Shown: piece after piece, positions 29,014 through 36,178 of the stretch
Layout: each line of letters starts with the position of its first letter
Numbering within the stretch: position 1 is the first letter of the stretch
NCBI GenBank assembly: GCA_026225215.1
Contig: JAMFSI010000167.1
Coordinates: 1-64,000 of the forward strand
Origin: Sphingomonas palustris
GTDB lineage: Bacteria > Pseudomonadota > Alphaproteobacteria > Sphingomonadales > Sphingomonadaceae
DNA length: 64,000 bases
Direction: 5' to 3'
The notes under the pieces: generated by a model
Seen by the model: only the letters and a program-made list of their open reading frames with translations
The model's database searches: none
What the model was told of the DNA's origin: nothing
Translations under genes and position numbers: made by a program

Positions 29014-29890
29014 GGCGGCCCCAGCCGAGCACACGGCGCACCGTGCCGCCCAATAGCGCTTCCTTCTCCGATGCAGTCAGGACGTCGCTGTCGCGGATGA
29101 AATGGAACGAGTCGGCGTAGCGGTGTTTGCCGGGATAATCACCGAGGGTGACCGGATTCTGATGGCGTCCGATGCCGATCCGCCCGAAGAAACGGCTGGT
29201 GTCGCTCGCCCACATCAACCGCTCCGCGCCGAAGGCATCGCAGATCGCACGCAACGGCTGGGCGACATCGGCATAGGGATAGGGTTGAGCCGAGAGTGCC
29301 GGCAGACCGCAGAGCTTGACGAAGACATTCGGGAAGCGCGCCAGGGCGAGCAAATCGGGCAGCGACTTGAACGGGGGCTGCTCGGGCATGTCCAGCGGCG
29401 GCTGGCGCAGGCCGAGATGATCGATGATCAGGATCAGCTCCGGGAAGCGCTCGGCGATTTGCGTTGCCGCGGGCAGCCAGCCGGTGATGAACAGGAACAC
29501 CGGTACGCGATGTCGTTCGCAGGCCGCGAAAATCGGATCCCACGCTCCCGCTTCAAGCCGCCGCACCTCGGCGCCATCGAGTGGCCAGCCGATCAGCACG
29601 CGAAATCCGACCAGACCCGCCTGCTGCCGCGCCTCGGTGATGACCCGGTCGAGATCGGGCGTTTCCGGCGTGATCGGGGGGACGAAGGCGAAGCGATCGG
29701 GCAGCGCCGCCGCCGCCCAGGCCGCCGTCGCATAATCACCGCCCGGAAAGATGATGCTGCCATCGACGCCGACCGCATCCATGTAGGCGACCATCACCTC
29801 GGTGAGGATGCGGTGCTGACTCTCTTCGCTCTCACCCGTCCAGTCTGCCCATGGACCGATTTCGTGGAGCTGTGCATCGATGATCTGCAC
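29006..29890 (-). CDS. Amidohydrolase family 2 protein
   Basis: The 294-residue TIM-barrel protein is of the amidohydrolase 2/ACMSD family that includes lactonases and decarboxylases of ring-cleavage products. It starts MQIIDAQLHEIG (D-x-Q-x-H where the family usually has DxHxH) and contains GFRVLIGWPLDG, ILIIDHLGLRQPP and a C-terminal RLMWASDTSRFF with the conserved Asp. GTG at 29890 follows GGGGAGG by about seven bases. It is the first gene of the operon, immediately behind the operator-laden promoter. Confidence 0.86.
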   Translation of the reverse strand: MQIIDAQLHEIGPWADWTGESEESQHRILTEVMVAYMDAVGVDGSIIFPGGDYATAAWAAAALPDRFAFVPPITPETPDLDRVITEARQQAGLVGFRVLIGWPLDGAEVRRLEAGAWDPIFAACERHRVPVFLFITGWLPAATQIAERFPELILIIDHLGLRQPPLDMPEQPPFKSLPDLLALARFPNVFVKLCGLPALSAQPYPYADVAQPLRAICDAFGAERLMWASDTSRFFGRIGIGRHQNPVTLGDYPGKHRYADSFHFIRDSDVLTASEKEALLGGTVRRVLGWGRRA

Positions 29891-29919
29891 GCCATTCCTC
29901 CCCTGCTTCTTATGAACGC

Positions 29920-29969
29920 CAATCTAATCGAGTCGATTAAACTGTCAAGGGAGATAATCGATTCGATTA
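29920..29969 (-). promoter_or_regulatory. Promoter with two TAATCGA-N-TCGATTA palindromes
   Basis: Two 15-base palindromes, TAATCGAGTCGATTA (29925-29939) and TAATCGATTCGATTA (29955-29969), have centres 30 bases apart, about three helical turns. On the minus strand TTGACA (29948-29943) lies between them. A TAGATT hexamer (29926-29921) follows after 16 bases, just before the amidohydrolase gene. One palindrome therefore fills the spacer between the promoter boxes and the other lies just upstream, a typical repressor arrangement. The binding protein is unknown; the TetR protein encoded at 21244 is the nearest candidate. Confidence 0.72.
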
Positions 29970-30209
29970 ATGGTGTCGTGTTGAGCGGGCTAACGGCGCT
30001 GTCAGTCAATGCTATCAACGCTTGCCAGGTGGCACCACATCGCCGTTGGTCGCAACACACATCGAGCAACCGGATTCGCGCCATTGACGTTTCCCAGCGC
30101 GATGAGGTGCTGACGGGATGGAGCAGGAAAAAACAGACATGAGTTGGCAAAGCTCGCGGGCCTGGTGATGCCCTGTATGGAAGCTCACAAAACCTTTTCG
30201 CACGAACCT
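29970..30209. other. Gene-poor stretch between two clusters
   Basis: No supported gene, RNA or repeat is visible here. It separates the 18-30 kb operon promoter from the end of the flavin monooxygenase gene. Short frames present have no ribosome site or recognisable content. Confidence 0.6.
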
Positions 30210-31265
30210 CTACAGGGGGGCATGGTCCAATTTGGGCAACACATGCCGCGCAAACAGATCGGCCTCTGCCGCATGGGGATAGCCGGACAGGATGAAGGCA
30301 TCGATGCCCATGGCGCGGTACATGATGAGCTTGGCCAGCACTTGATCGGGGTCTCCGACTATGGCCGCACCACAGCCGGAGCGGGCCTGCCCAATGCCCG
30401 TCCAGAGATTATCCTCCACATAGCCATCAATGGCGCGTTGGCGCAGCGCCGTCTGAGCCTGAACGCCGACGGATTGTGAATCCAGCGAGCTGGCGCGGAT
30501 CGCAGCGCCCTGCGCAAGGTCGAGTTTTGACAGCAGGCGGCTGGCGGCGGCCCGCGCTTCCGTTTCCGTTTCGCGCACGACCACATGCACGCGGTACCCG
30601 AAGCGGAGCGTCCGGCCGTGACGGGCTGCGCGGGCCTTCATGTCCGCGATGATGGCCCCGATCTCCTCGCGTGTGTCGGGCCACATCAGATAGACATCGC
30701 AGCCTTGCGCCGCCGCTTCCCGCGCATCCGGCGAGAGGCCACCGAAATAGAACAGCGGTGCCTTGCCCGATACGGTGGCGATCCTGGGGGGATCGACCTT
30801 GATCTGCCAATATTCCCCCTGATGATCGAGCGGCTGTCCGTCGAGTAGGGTTCTGAGCATGGAAATCGCCTCGACCGTGCGGCCATAGCGGGCAGCGGAG
30901 CCAAGCATCTCCCCCGGCATTTCGGACGAGATGATATTCACCTTGAGGCGACCACCGAGCATTCGGTCGATCGTGGCGATCTGCCGGGCCAGTTGGGGCG
31001 GCCAGCTTTCTCCAATACGGACCGCCATCAGCAGAGCCAGACGGCGCAACATCGGCGCTATGCCTGCCGCGAAAGCCGTCGTGTCGATCCCCAGCGTATA
31101 GCCTGATGGCAACAGGATATTGTCAAAACCGACGTTTTCTGCCTGCAGGACAATATCGCGGCAATGCTCCCAGCTTGACCGCAGCCGTTGGTCAGGCACA
31201 CCGAGAAATTCATAATCATCGTCACACAGCGCCGAAAACCAGCTGACTTCACAAGGGCCGGTCAC
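30210..31265 (-). CDS. Flavin-dependent monooxygenase of the SsuD/LLM class
   Basis: The 351-residue protein belongs to the luciferase-like group that uses reduced flavin and oxygen, closest in layout to alkanesulfonate monooxygenase SsuD. Matching landmarks are LPSGYTLG, LALLMAVRIG, ARQIATIDRMLGGRLKVNII, PLYF-type segment PLFYFGGLSPDAREAA, DVYLMWPDTREEI, FGYRVHVVVRETE, NLWTGIG and a C-terminal DAFILSGYPHAAEADLFA. GTG at 31265 overlaps the esterase stop by four bases (GTGA). No flavin reductase gene is nearby. With the AKR and Gfo/Idh proteins it suggests oxygenolytic removal of sulfite from a sulfonate such as sulfoquinovose (inference). Confidence 0.88.
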   Translation of the reverse strand: MTGPCEVSWFSALCDDDYEFLGVPDQRLRSSWEHCRDIVLQAENVGFDNILLPSGYTLGIDTTAFAAGIAPMLRRLALLMAVRIGESWPPQLARQIATIDRMLGGRLKVNIISSEMPGEMLGSAARYGRTVEAISMLRTLLDGQPLDHQGEYWQIKVDPPRIATVSGKAPLFYFGGLSPDAREAAAQGCDVYLMWPDTREEIGAIIADMKARAARHGRTLRFGYRVHVVVRETETEARAAASRLLSKLDLAQGAAIRASSLDSQSVGVQAQTALRQRAIDGYVEDNLWTGIGQARSGCGAAIVGDPDQVLAKLIMYRAMGIDAFILSGYPHAAEADLFARHVLPKLDHAPL

Positions 31266-32866
31266 CGCCCATTCTCAGTCGCGGTGCGGGAATCGGGTAT
31301 GCCGAGCGCGGCCAGCGCATCCATCCGATCCCGGTCAGGCCAGTGCAGTATGCGTATCGTTTCACCAAAGGCGATCATGCGCTCTGTGCGCTTGTCATAG
31401 CGCGGCCATGCCAGGCCGAGCGCCGGGGTTGCCGGATCGCCAGTCGCAGCGAAGGCAATGAGCGCGGCTTGCATACGGTCGGAAAGGGTACGATCCGCCG
31501 CCGTCCAGTCGCGCGTGCGACGCGGCCCGTTCAGACTGTCAAAAGTGCCGAGCCAATAGGGCACATCGTCGGTGTGATTGATACCCGTCGTCCGGGGATC
31601 GAGGTCGGAGAAACGCACGCCCGCGTTGTAGGGATGACGGCGATCGAACCAATAGGCATAAACGGGCGCTTTGCCATTCGCGACCTGCGCCTGCGCCCAG
31701 CTTCGCATCATGGTGGAAAAGCCGATGTCATGCGCGAGCGCCCGCGCCGCGCCCGGCACCTGGAGGTCGGTCTGGGTGGGATAAAGCCGCAGCACCGCCT
31801 CTGCATTCTTCCCGAACTGGGCCGCGACCGCCGTGCGATAAGCCGCCAGGTCGGCGGCGGATGCCAGCGGTATCAGCGCCTCGTCGCGCACCGTGCCCAA
31901 CAGGATCGGCACATCGGCTGCGGCATGGGCGGCATAAAGTGCAGCGGGGGAACGGGGCAGGATCTGCCCATCGACGATAGGACGCGCGATGGGGCCTTGC
32001 ACCGCGACAAAGCGATCCGCGGGAATGCGTCGCAGGGCCGCAAGATCGGCTGCGCCCAAGGCTGCCTGCAATGCCTTGCCTTGTTTTTCGGCGGCATCCA
32101 GCGTGGTCAGCTGATCGGTGGTGGCCGAGCTATAGACGGATCCGCTCAGTGCCGCGATCCGCTGAAACAGGCCGTGCGCTTGCGGGCTGACTTGCAACAG
32201 CGCAATAGCCATGGCCCCTGCCGACTGGCCCATGATCGTCACTCGCCCCGGATCGCCGCCAAAGCTCGCGATATTGTCCCGCACCCACCGCAGCGCGGCA
32301 ATCTGGTCCATCAGGCCGAAATTGCCGGATGCGTGACCGGGCGCTTCGGCGGAGAGTTCCGGCAGGGCGAGAAAACCCAATGCGCCGAGACGATAATGGA
32401 TGCCGACGACAACCGCGCCTTTCGCCGCCAGCGCGTCGCCCCGATACAGCGGCTTGCGCGCCGATCCCGCAACGAAAGACCCGCCGTGGATATAGACGAT
32501 GACCGGCAGTTTCACGTCGCGTGCGGCCCCCGGCGGCGCCCAGATGTTGAGCGTCAGGCAATCTTCGGCGATCGGGTCGTCCCCGACATAATAGGCGATG
32601 CCATGGTCGCGCAGGGGCTGCATGCAAGCGGGGCCGAACTGCGTCGCGGAGAGGGTGGCATGCCGAACGGCTGGCGGCTGCGGCGGCTGCCATCGCAAGT
32701 CGCCAACCGGCGGCGCGGCGAACGGCAAGCCGAGCCATGCCTGAACGCCACTGTCCAGCACTGTGCCTGCGACTGGACCCTGCGCTGTCGGCACCGGTTG
32801 GGCCGCCAGCGGACCGGCGATTAAAGCCAGGGCAATAGCCAATGCGAAAGCCGGCGCGCGCGCCAT
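31262..32866 (-). CDS. Exported type-B carboxylesterase
   Basis: The 534-residue alpha/beta hydrolase has a signal peptide (FALAIALALIAGPLAAQ) and is probably periplasmic. The oxyanion motif is YIHGGSFVAGS, the nucleophile Ser lies in MGQSAGAMA, the acid Glu in TVRDEAL and the His in INHTDDVPYWLG. EDCLTLNIWAP is a family marker. Its ATG overlaps the AKR stop codon (TGATG), so the AKR, esterase and monooxygenase are translated as one unit. If the cluster handles sulfoquinovosyl glycerolipids, an esterase would remove their acyl chains. Confidence 0.93.
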   Translation of the reverse strand: MARAPAFALAIALALIAGPLAAQPVPTAQGPVAGTVLDSGVQAWLGLPFAAPPVGDLRWQPPQPPAVRHATLSATQFGPACMQPLRDHGIAYYVGDDPIAEDCLTLNIWAPPGAARDVKLPVIVYIHGGSFVAGSARKPLYRGDALAAKGAVVVGIHYRLGALGFLALPELSAEAPGHASGNFGLMDQIAALRWVRDNIASFGGDPGRVTIMGQSAGAMAIALLQVSPQAHGLFQRIAALSGSVYSSATTDQLTTLDAAEKQGKALQAALGAADLAALRRIPADRFVAVQGPIARPIVDGQILPRSPAALYAAHAAADVPILLGTVRDEALIPLASAADLAAYRTAVAAQFGKNAEAVLRLYPTQTDLQVPGAARALAHDIGFSTMMRSWAQAQVANGKAPVYAYWFDRRHPYNAGVRFSDLDPRTTGINHTDDVPYWLGTFDSLNGPRRTRDWTAADRTLSDRMQAALIAFAATGDPATPALGLAWPRYDKRTERMIAFGETIRILHWPDRDRMDALAALGIPDSRTATENGR

Positions 32867-33774
32867 CACGGCAGCTTCTCCCCCCGCGCCGCGACCAGCA
32901 CATCGTACCATTGCTGCCGCGTCCAGATGAGCGAACGGGCGGCGCCGATCTCCGTCACGCGGGCGACATTCTGCGTGCCGACGATGGGGATAGGCCGCGC
33001 CGGATGCGCCATGATCCAGCTATAGGCGGCGGCAGCGCGGCTCGCCCCCGTTTCTTCTGCTTTGAGGTCGAGCGCCGCCGCCACACGCCGGCTGCGGGCA
33101 TCCTGCGGTGCTGCGATGCGCCCGCCACCGAGCGGTGACCAGGCCAGCAGGGCCATGCCCGTCGCCATGGCTTGATCGAACAGGCCGTTTTCCAGCGGCT
33201 CCAGGTGGAGCGGTGAAAATTCCGGCTGGTGGCTGGCGAGGGGCGTGTCGAGGAAGACGCTGAGCGCGCTGATCTGCGCTGCCGTATAATTGGACACGCC
33301 GATGGCGCGGATTTTGCCCGCCTGGACCGCATCCGCCAGCGCGCGGGCGACTTCCTGCGGATGGGTGAGGATGTCGGGACGGTGGATCTGGTACAGGTCG
33401 ATCTGCTCTACACCGAGCCGGGCCAGCGAATCGTCCAGCGCCTGGGCTAGATAGGCGGGGCTGCTGTCATAGGGCAGCGGGGGCAGGATGCCGCCCTTGG
33501 TTGCCAGCACCATTCGTTCCCGCAAACCGGGAGTTTGGGCGAACAGGCGGCCCAGCAGAGCCTCCGCATCGCCAAAGCCGTTCGCGCCGTCGAAGCCATA
33601 GATATCGGCGGTATCGAACAAAGTAACCCCGGCATCCAGCGCCGCCTCGACTAAGCGCCGGGCATCCGCGACGGTAGATTGGCCAAAGCGCCACATCCCC
33701 CATGCGATCGGGCCGACCGCAATTCCAGACTTGCCGAGATGGACGGATTCAGTGGTATGATTTAGGTGCGACAT
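32866..33774 (-). CDS. Aldo/keto reductase
   Basis: The 302-residue NAD(P)H enzyme has the family tetrad in place: Asp and Tyr in FDTADIYGF, Lys in LATKGG and His in QIHRPD. AIGVSNYTAAQI and LLAWSPLGGGRI follow, and the cofactor-binding end is PIVGTQNVARVTE. ATG at 33774 is chosen because an earlier frame start would precede a strong operator. The operator at 33768-33782 overlaps this start codon. A role in reducing the 6-oxo sugar made by the monooxygenase would fit the sulfo-SMO model. Confidence 0.92.
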   Translation of the reverse strand: MSHLNHTTESVHLGKSGIAVGPIAWGMWRFGQSTVADARRLVEAALDAGVTLFDTADIYGFDGANGFGDAEALLGRLFAQTPGLRERMVLATKGGILPPLPYDSSPAYLAQALDDSLARLGVEQIDLYQIHRPDILTHPQEVARALADAVQAGKIRAIGVSNYTAAQISALSVFLDTPLASHQPEFSPLHLEPLENGLFDQAMATGMALLAWSPLGGGRIAAPQDARSRRVAAALDLKAEETGASRAAAAYSWIMAHPARPIPIVGTQNVARVTEIGAARSLIWTRQQWYDVLVAARGEKLP

Positions 33775-33782
33775 CGTTGTCA
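33756..33782. promoter_or_regulatory. Shared promoter/LacI-type operator between AKR and Gfo genes
   Basis: TATGAT at 33756-33761 is a good -10 box for the plus-strand gene. It is followed by GCGACATCGTTGTCA at 33768-33782, the complement of TGACAACGATGTCGC. This is an imperfect palindrome with a central CG, the usual LacI-family style. The same 15 bases occur at 40471-40485. The operator would sit at the Gfo transcription start and over the AKR start codon, and the divergent starts are only 26 bases apart. Confidence 0.7.
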
Positions 33783-33800
33783 CCCATAGGATCAAGCATA

Positions 33801-34889
33801 GTGGTAGAGCAAGTACGTTACGGCCTGGTCGGCACCGGCATGATGGCCGCCGAACATATCAATAATCTCGCACTCACCCCGGGAGCGATCGTCACGGCGA
33901 TCGCCGATCCGGCGGAAACCTCGCTCGACTGGGCGCGGATGACGCTGGGCGAAAGGGCGCACGGCGTTCAGTCCTTTGCGGACGGCGCGGAGCTGGCGAA
34001 AAGCGGGCTTGTCGATGCGGTGATCGTCGCCAGTCCCAATTTTACGCACCGTAGCGTCCTCGAACCGCTGTTCGATGCGGAGCTGGCGATCCTGTGCGAA
34101 AAACCGCTTGCCACCACTCTCGACGATGCACGCTGGATCGTGGAACAGGCCGATAAATCCTCCCGCCCCTTTTGGACGGCGATGGAATATCGCTACATGC
34201 CGCCCGCCGTCGAATTCGTCGCACAAGTGCATGGCGGCCGTATCGGCAAGCTTCGCATGCTGACGCTGCGCGAGCATCGCTTTCCCTTCCTGCCCAAGGT
34301 CGGCGACTGGAACCGCTTCAACCGCAACACGGGCGGCACCATGGTCGAGAAATGCTGCCATTTCTTCGACCTGATGCGGCTGGTTGTGCAGTCGGAGGCG
34401 GTGCGCGTCTATTGCTCCGGCGCGATGGACGTGAACCACCGCGATGAGCGCTATGACGGTGAGACGCCGGACATCATCGACAACAGCTTCACCACCGTCG
34501 ATTTCGCCAACGGGGTGCGCGCGATGCTCGACTTGTCGATGTTCGCGGACGGGGCGGAGAATCAGGAGGAAATCACGGCGGTTGGCGACAAGGCGCGCCT
34601 CGACGTGCTGATCCCGGAGGGCGCGTTGGTTTTCAGCCCGCGCATGGGATATCATCGGCCCAAGAATGTCGAGCGCCGGGTCGTTGCCGTTGACCAGACG
34701 ATACTCGACGCTGGCCATCATCATGGTTCGACCTTCTATCAGCACCAGAAGTTCATCGCCGCCGTGCGCGGCGAGGGCCCGGTCGAGGTGACGGCGCGCG
34801 ACGGCCTGCTGGCGGTTGCGATCGGCACGGCAGCGGAGATCAGCGCGCGCGAACATCGCGTCGTGGAAATGGCCGAACTGGGGTTTTGA
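33801..34889 (+). CDS. Gfo/Idh/MocA family protein, possible NAD-dependent sulfoquinovosidase
   Basis: The 362-residue protein has a Rossmann N-terminus (VRYGLVGTGMMAAEHI, AIADPAE), the family EKPL motif (CEKPLATT) and a C-terminal substrate domain with MEYRYMPPAVEF, REHRFPF, VGDWNRFNRNTGGT and EKCCHFFDLMRL. GTG at 33801 follows AGGA by ten bases. Most family members are sugar dehydrogenases, but NAD-dependent glycosidases (GH109, and the GH188 sulfoquinovosidases) share this fold. The neighbours make a glycosidase role attractive. That is inference; a plain dehydrogenase is the fallback. Confidence 0.88.
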   Translation: MVEQVRYGLVGTGMMAAEHINNLALTPGAIVTAIADPAETSLDWARMTLGERAHGVQSFADGAELAKSGLVDAVIVASPNFTHRSVLEPLFDAELAILCEKPLATTLDDARWIVEQADKSSRPFWTAMEYRYMPPAVEFVAQVHGGRIGKLRMLTLREHRFPFLPKVGDWNRFNRNTGGTMVEKCCHFFDLMRLVVQSEAVRVYCSGAMDVNHRDERYDGETPDIIDNSFTTVDFANGVRAMLDLSMFADGAENQEEITAVGDKARLDVLIPEGALVFSPRMGYHRPKNVERRVVAVDQTILDAGHHHGSTFYQHQKFIAAVRGEGPVEVTARDGLLAVAIGTAAEISAREHRVVEMAELGF

Positions 34890-34911
34890 TGCTTTCGCCA
34901 GCCTGTGCGGA

Positions 34912-35940
34912 TCAGCGGCGCAAAACACCACCGGTAGATTCGCGGCGGATGAGTTCGAAGGGGACTTCCCGCGAGGCCTTCTCCGCAGAGGGTGCGAGCA
35001 GCAGATCGGCGGCCTGAAAACCCAGCTCGCGGGTCGGCTGGCGGATGGTGGTGAGCGGCGGCCACACGAAACTGGCCAGCGCATCGTCACCGAAACCCGC
35101 GACGGACAGCGCGCCGGGCACCGCCAGCCCGCGTCTGTGGGCAACGCTGAGCACGCCCGCCGCCATTTCGTCGTTGGATGCGAATATAGCGGTCGGCGGC
35201 TCGGCCAACGCCAGCAGCGCCTCCGCCGCCGCCGCTCCTGAGGCAAAGTCGTAGCTTCCCTGGCGGATAAGCCTGGGATCGGGCGTGCGGCCGGCGTCGG
35301 TCAGCGCGGCCACGAACCCGGCATGCCGCGATGCGCTGGCGGCGTAGCTGGGGTGGCCGATGACAAAGCCGATACGTTCATGCCCCAATGCGAGCAGATG
35401 GCGCGTCATGGCATCTGCGGCAGCATGATTGTCGATAAATACCGCCGAGGAACGAACGACATCCGACGGTGTGACCCGGACAAAAGGAACGCCGCGCCGT
35501 TCCAGCAGTTCGAGCACATCGTGCCGGTCCGACGCGGGCGGGGTCAGGATCAATCCGTCGATGCCTGTGGTGTCGATCAGGCTTTCTATTTCCTCGATCA
35601 GGTGTGCGGAGCGATGATCATAGGGCTGCGCAATCATGCGGACGCTGTCCTGACGGCAGCGGTCGTGAATGCCCGATTGCATTTCGTAGACATAAAAGGG
35701 GCTGGGATTGTCACAAGCCAGCGCAATCTGAAACGTGCGATGGCCCACCAGGCTGCGGGCGGCGGCGCTGGGACGAAAATTGAGCTGCTTGATCGCGGCT
35801 AATACGCGACTGCGCGCATCGTCGGACACGCGCGGCTGGTTGTTGAGGACGCGGGATACTGTTTTGATCGACACCCCAGATTCGCGGGATACATCCTTGA
35901 TCGTAGCGCGCAAACGGGTGTCCTCAGCTGCGATCGGCAT
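34912..35940 (-). CDS. LacI-family repressor of the 30-40 kb cluster
   Basis: The 342-residue protein has the LacI helix-turn-helix (IKDVSRESGVSIKTVSRVLN), hinge (FRPSAAARSLVG) and a sugar-binding core with GLILTPPASD, AADAMTRHLLALGHERIGFV, AIFASNDEMAAGVL and VAGFGDDALASFVWPPLTTI. ATG at 35940 has AAAGGA eight bases upstream. It is the only LacI protein in the cluster and probably binds the TGACAACG sites at 33768, 36089 and 40471. Confidence 0.94.
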   Translation of the reverse strand: MPIAAEDTRLRATIKDVSRESGVSIKTVSRVLNNQPRVSDDARSRVLAAIKQLNFRPSAAARSLVGHRTFQIALACDNPSPFYVYEMQSGIHDRCRQDSVRMIAQPYDHRSAHLIEEIESLIDTTGIDGLILTPPASDRHDVLELLERRGVPFVRVTPSDVVRSSAVFIDNHAAADAMTRHLLALGHERIGFVIGHPSYAASASRHAGFVAALTDAGRTPDPRLIRQGSYDFASGAAAAEALLALAEPPTAIFASNDEMAAGVLSVAHRRGLAVPGALSVAGFGDDALASFVWPPLTTIRQPTRELGFQAADLLLAPSAEKASREVPFELIRRESTGGVLRR

Positions 35941-36088
35941 CGTCTCGTCCTTTGGGGTCATTCTTTGGCATGAGCAATGGCCATCCGCCCTGGCCATCCG
36001 CAATGAGTAGCACGCATTCTCCGCCATGTGACAGCGTACATCGATCGCATCACGTTTGGGTCGGGTTAGACGGCCCCGCCATCTAAAA

Positions 36089-36133
36089 TACGAACGTTGT
36101 CATGTTTCATGCAAAAAATGTCTTCTCTATAAT
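36089..36133 (+). promoter_or_regulatory. Receptor promoter with half-conserved LacI operator
   Basis: CGAACGTTGTCATG at 36091-36104 contains the complement of TGACAACGTT, the conserved half of the motif seen at 33768 and 40471; its second half is degenerate. A perfect TATAAT lies at 36128-36133, 46 bases before the receptor start. The -35 box is weak (TTTCAT at 36105-36110). Confidence 0.6.
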
Positions 36134-36178
36134 AACAGTAGAGATTATAGCGGCTCTGCCATTACAGGGAGGCTTACG

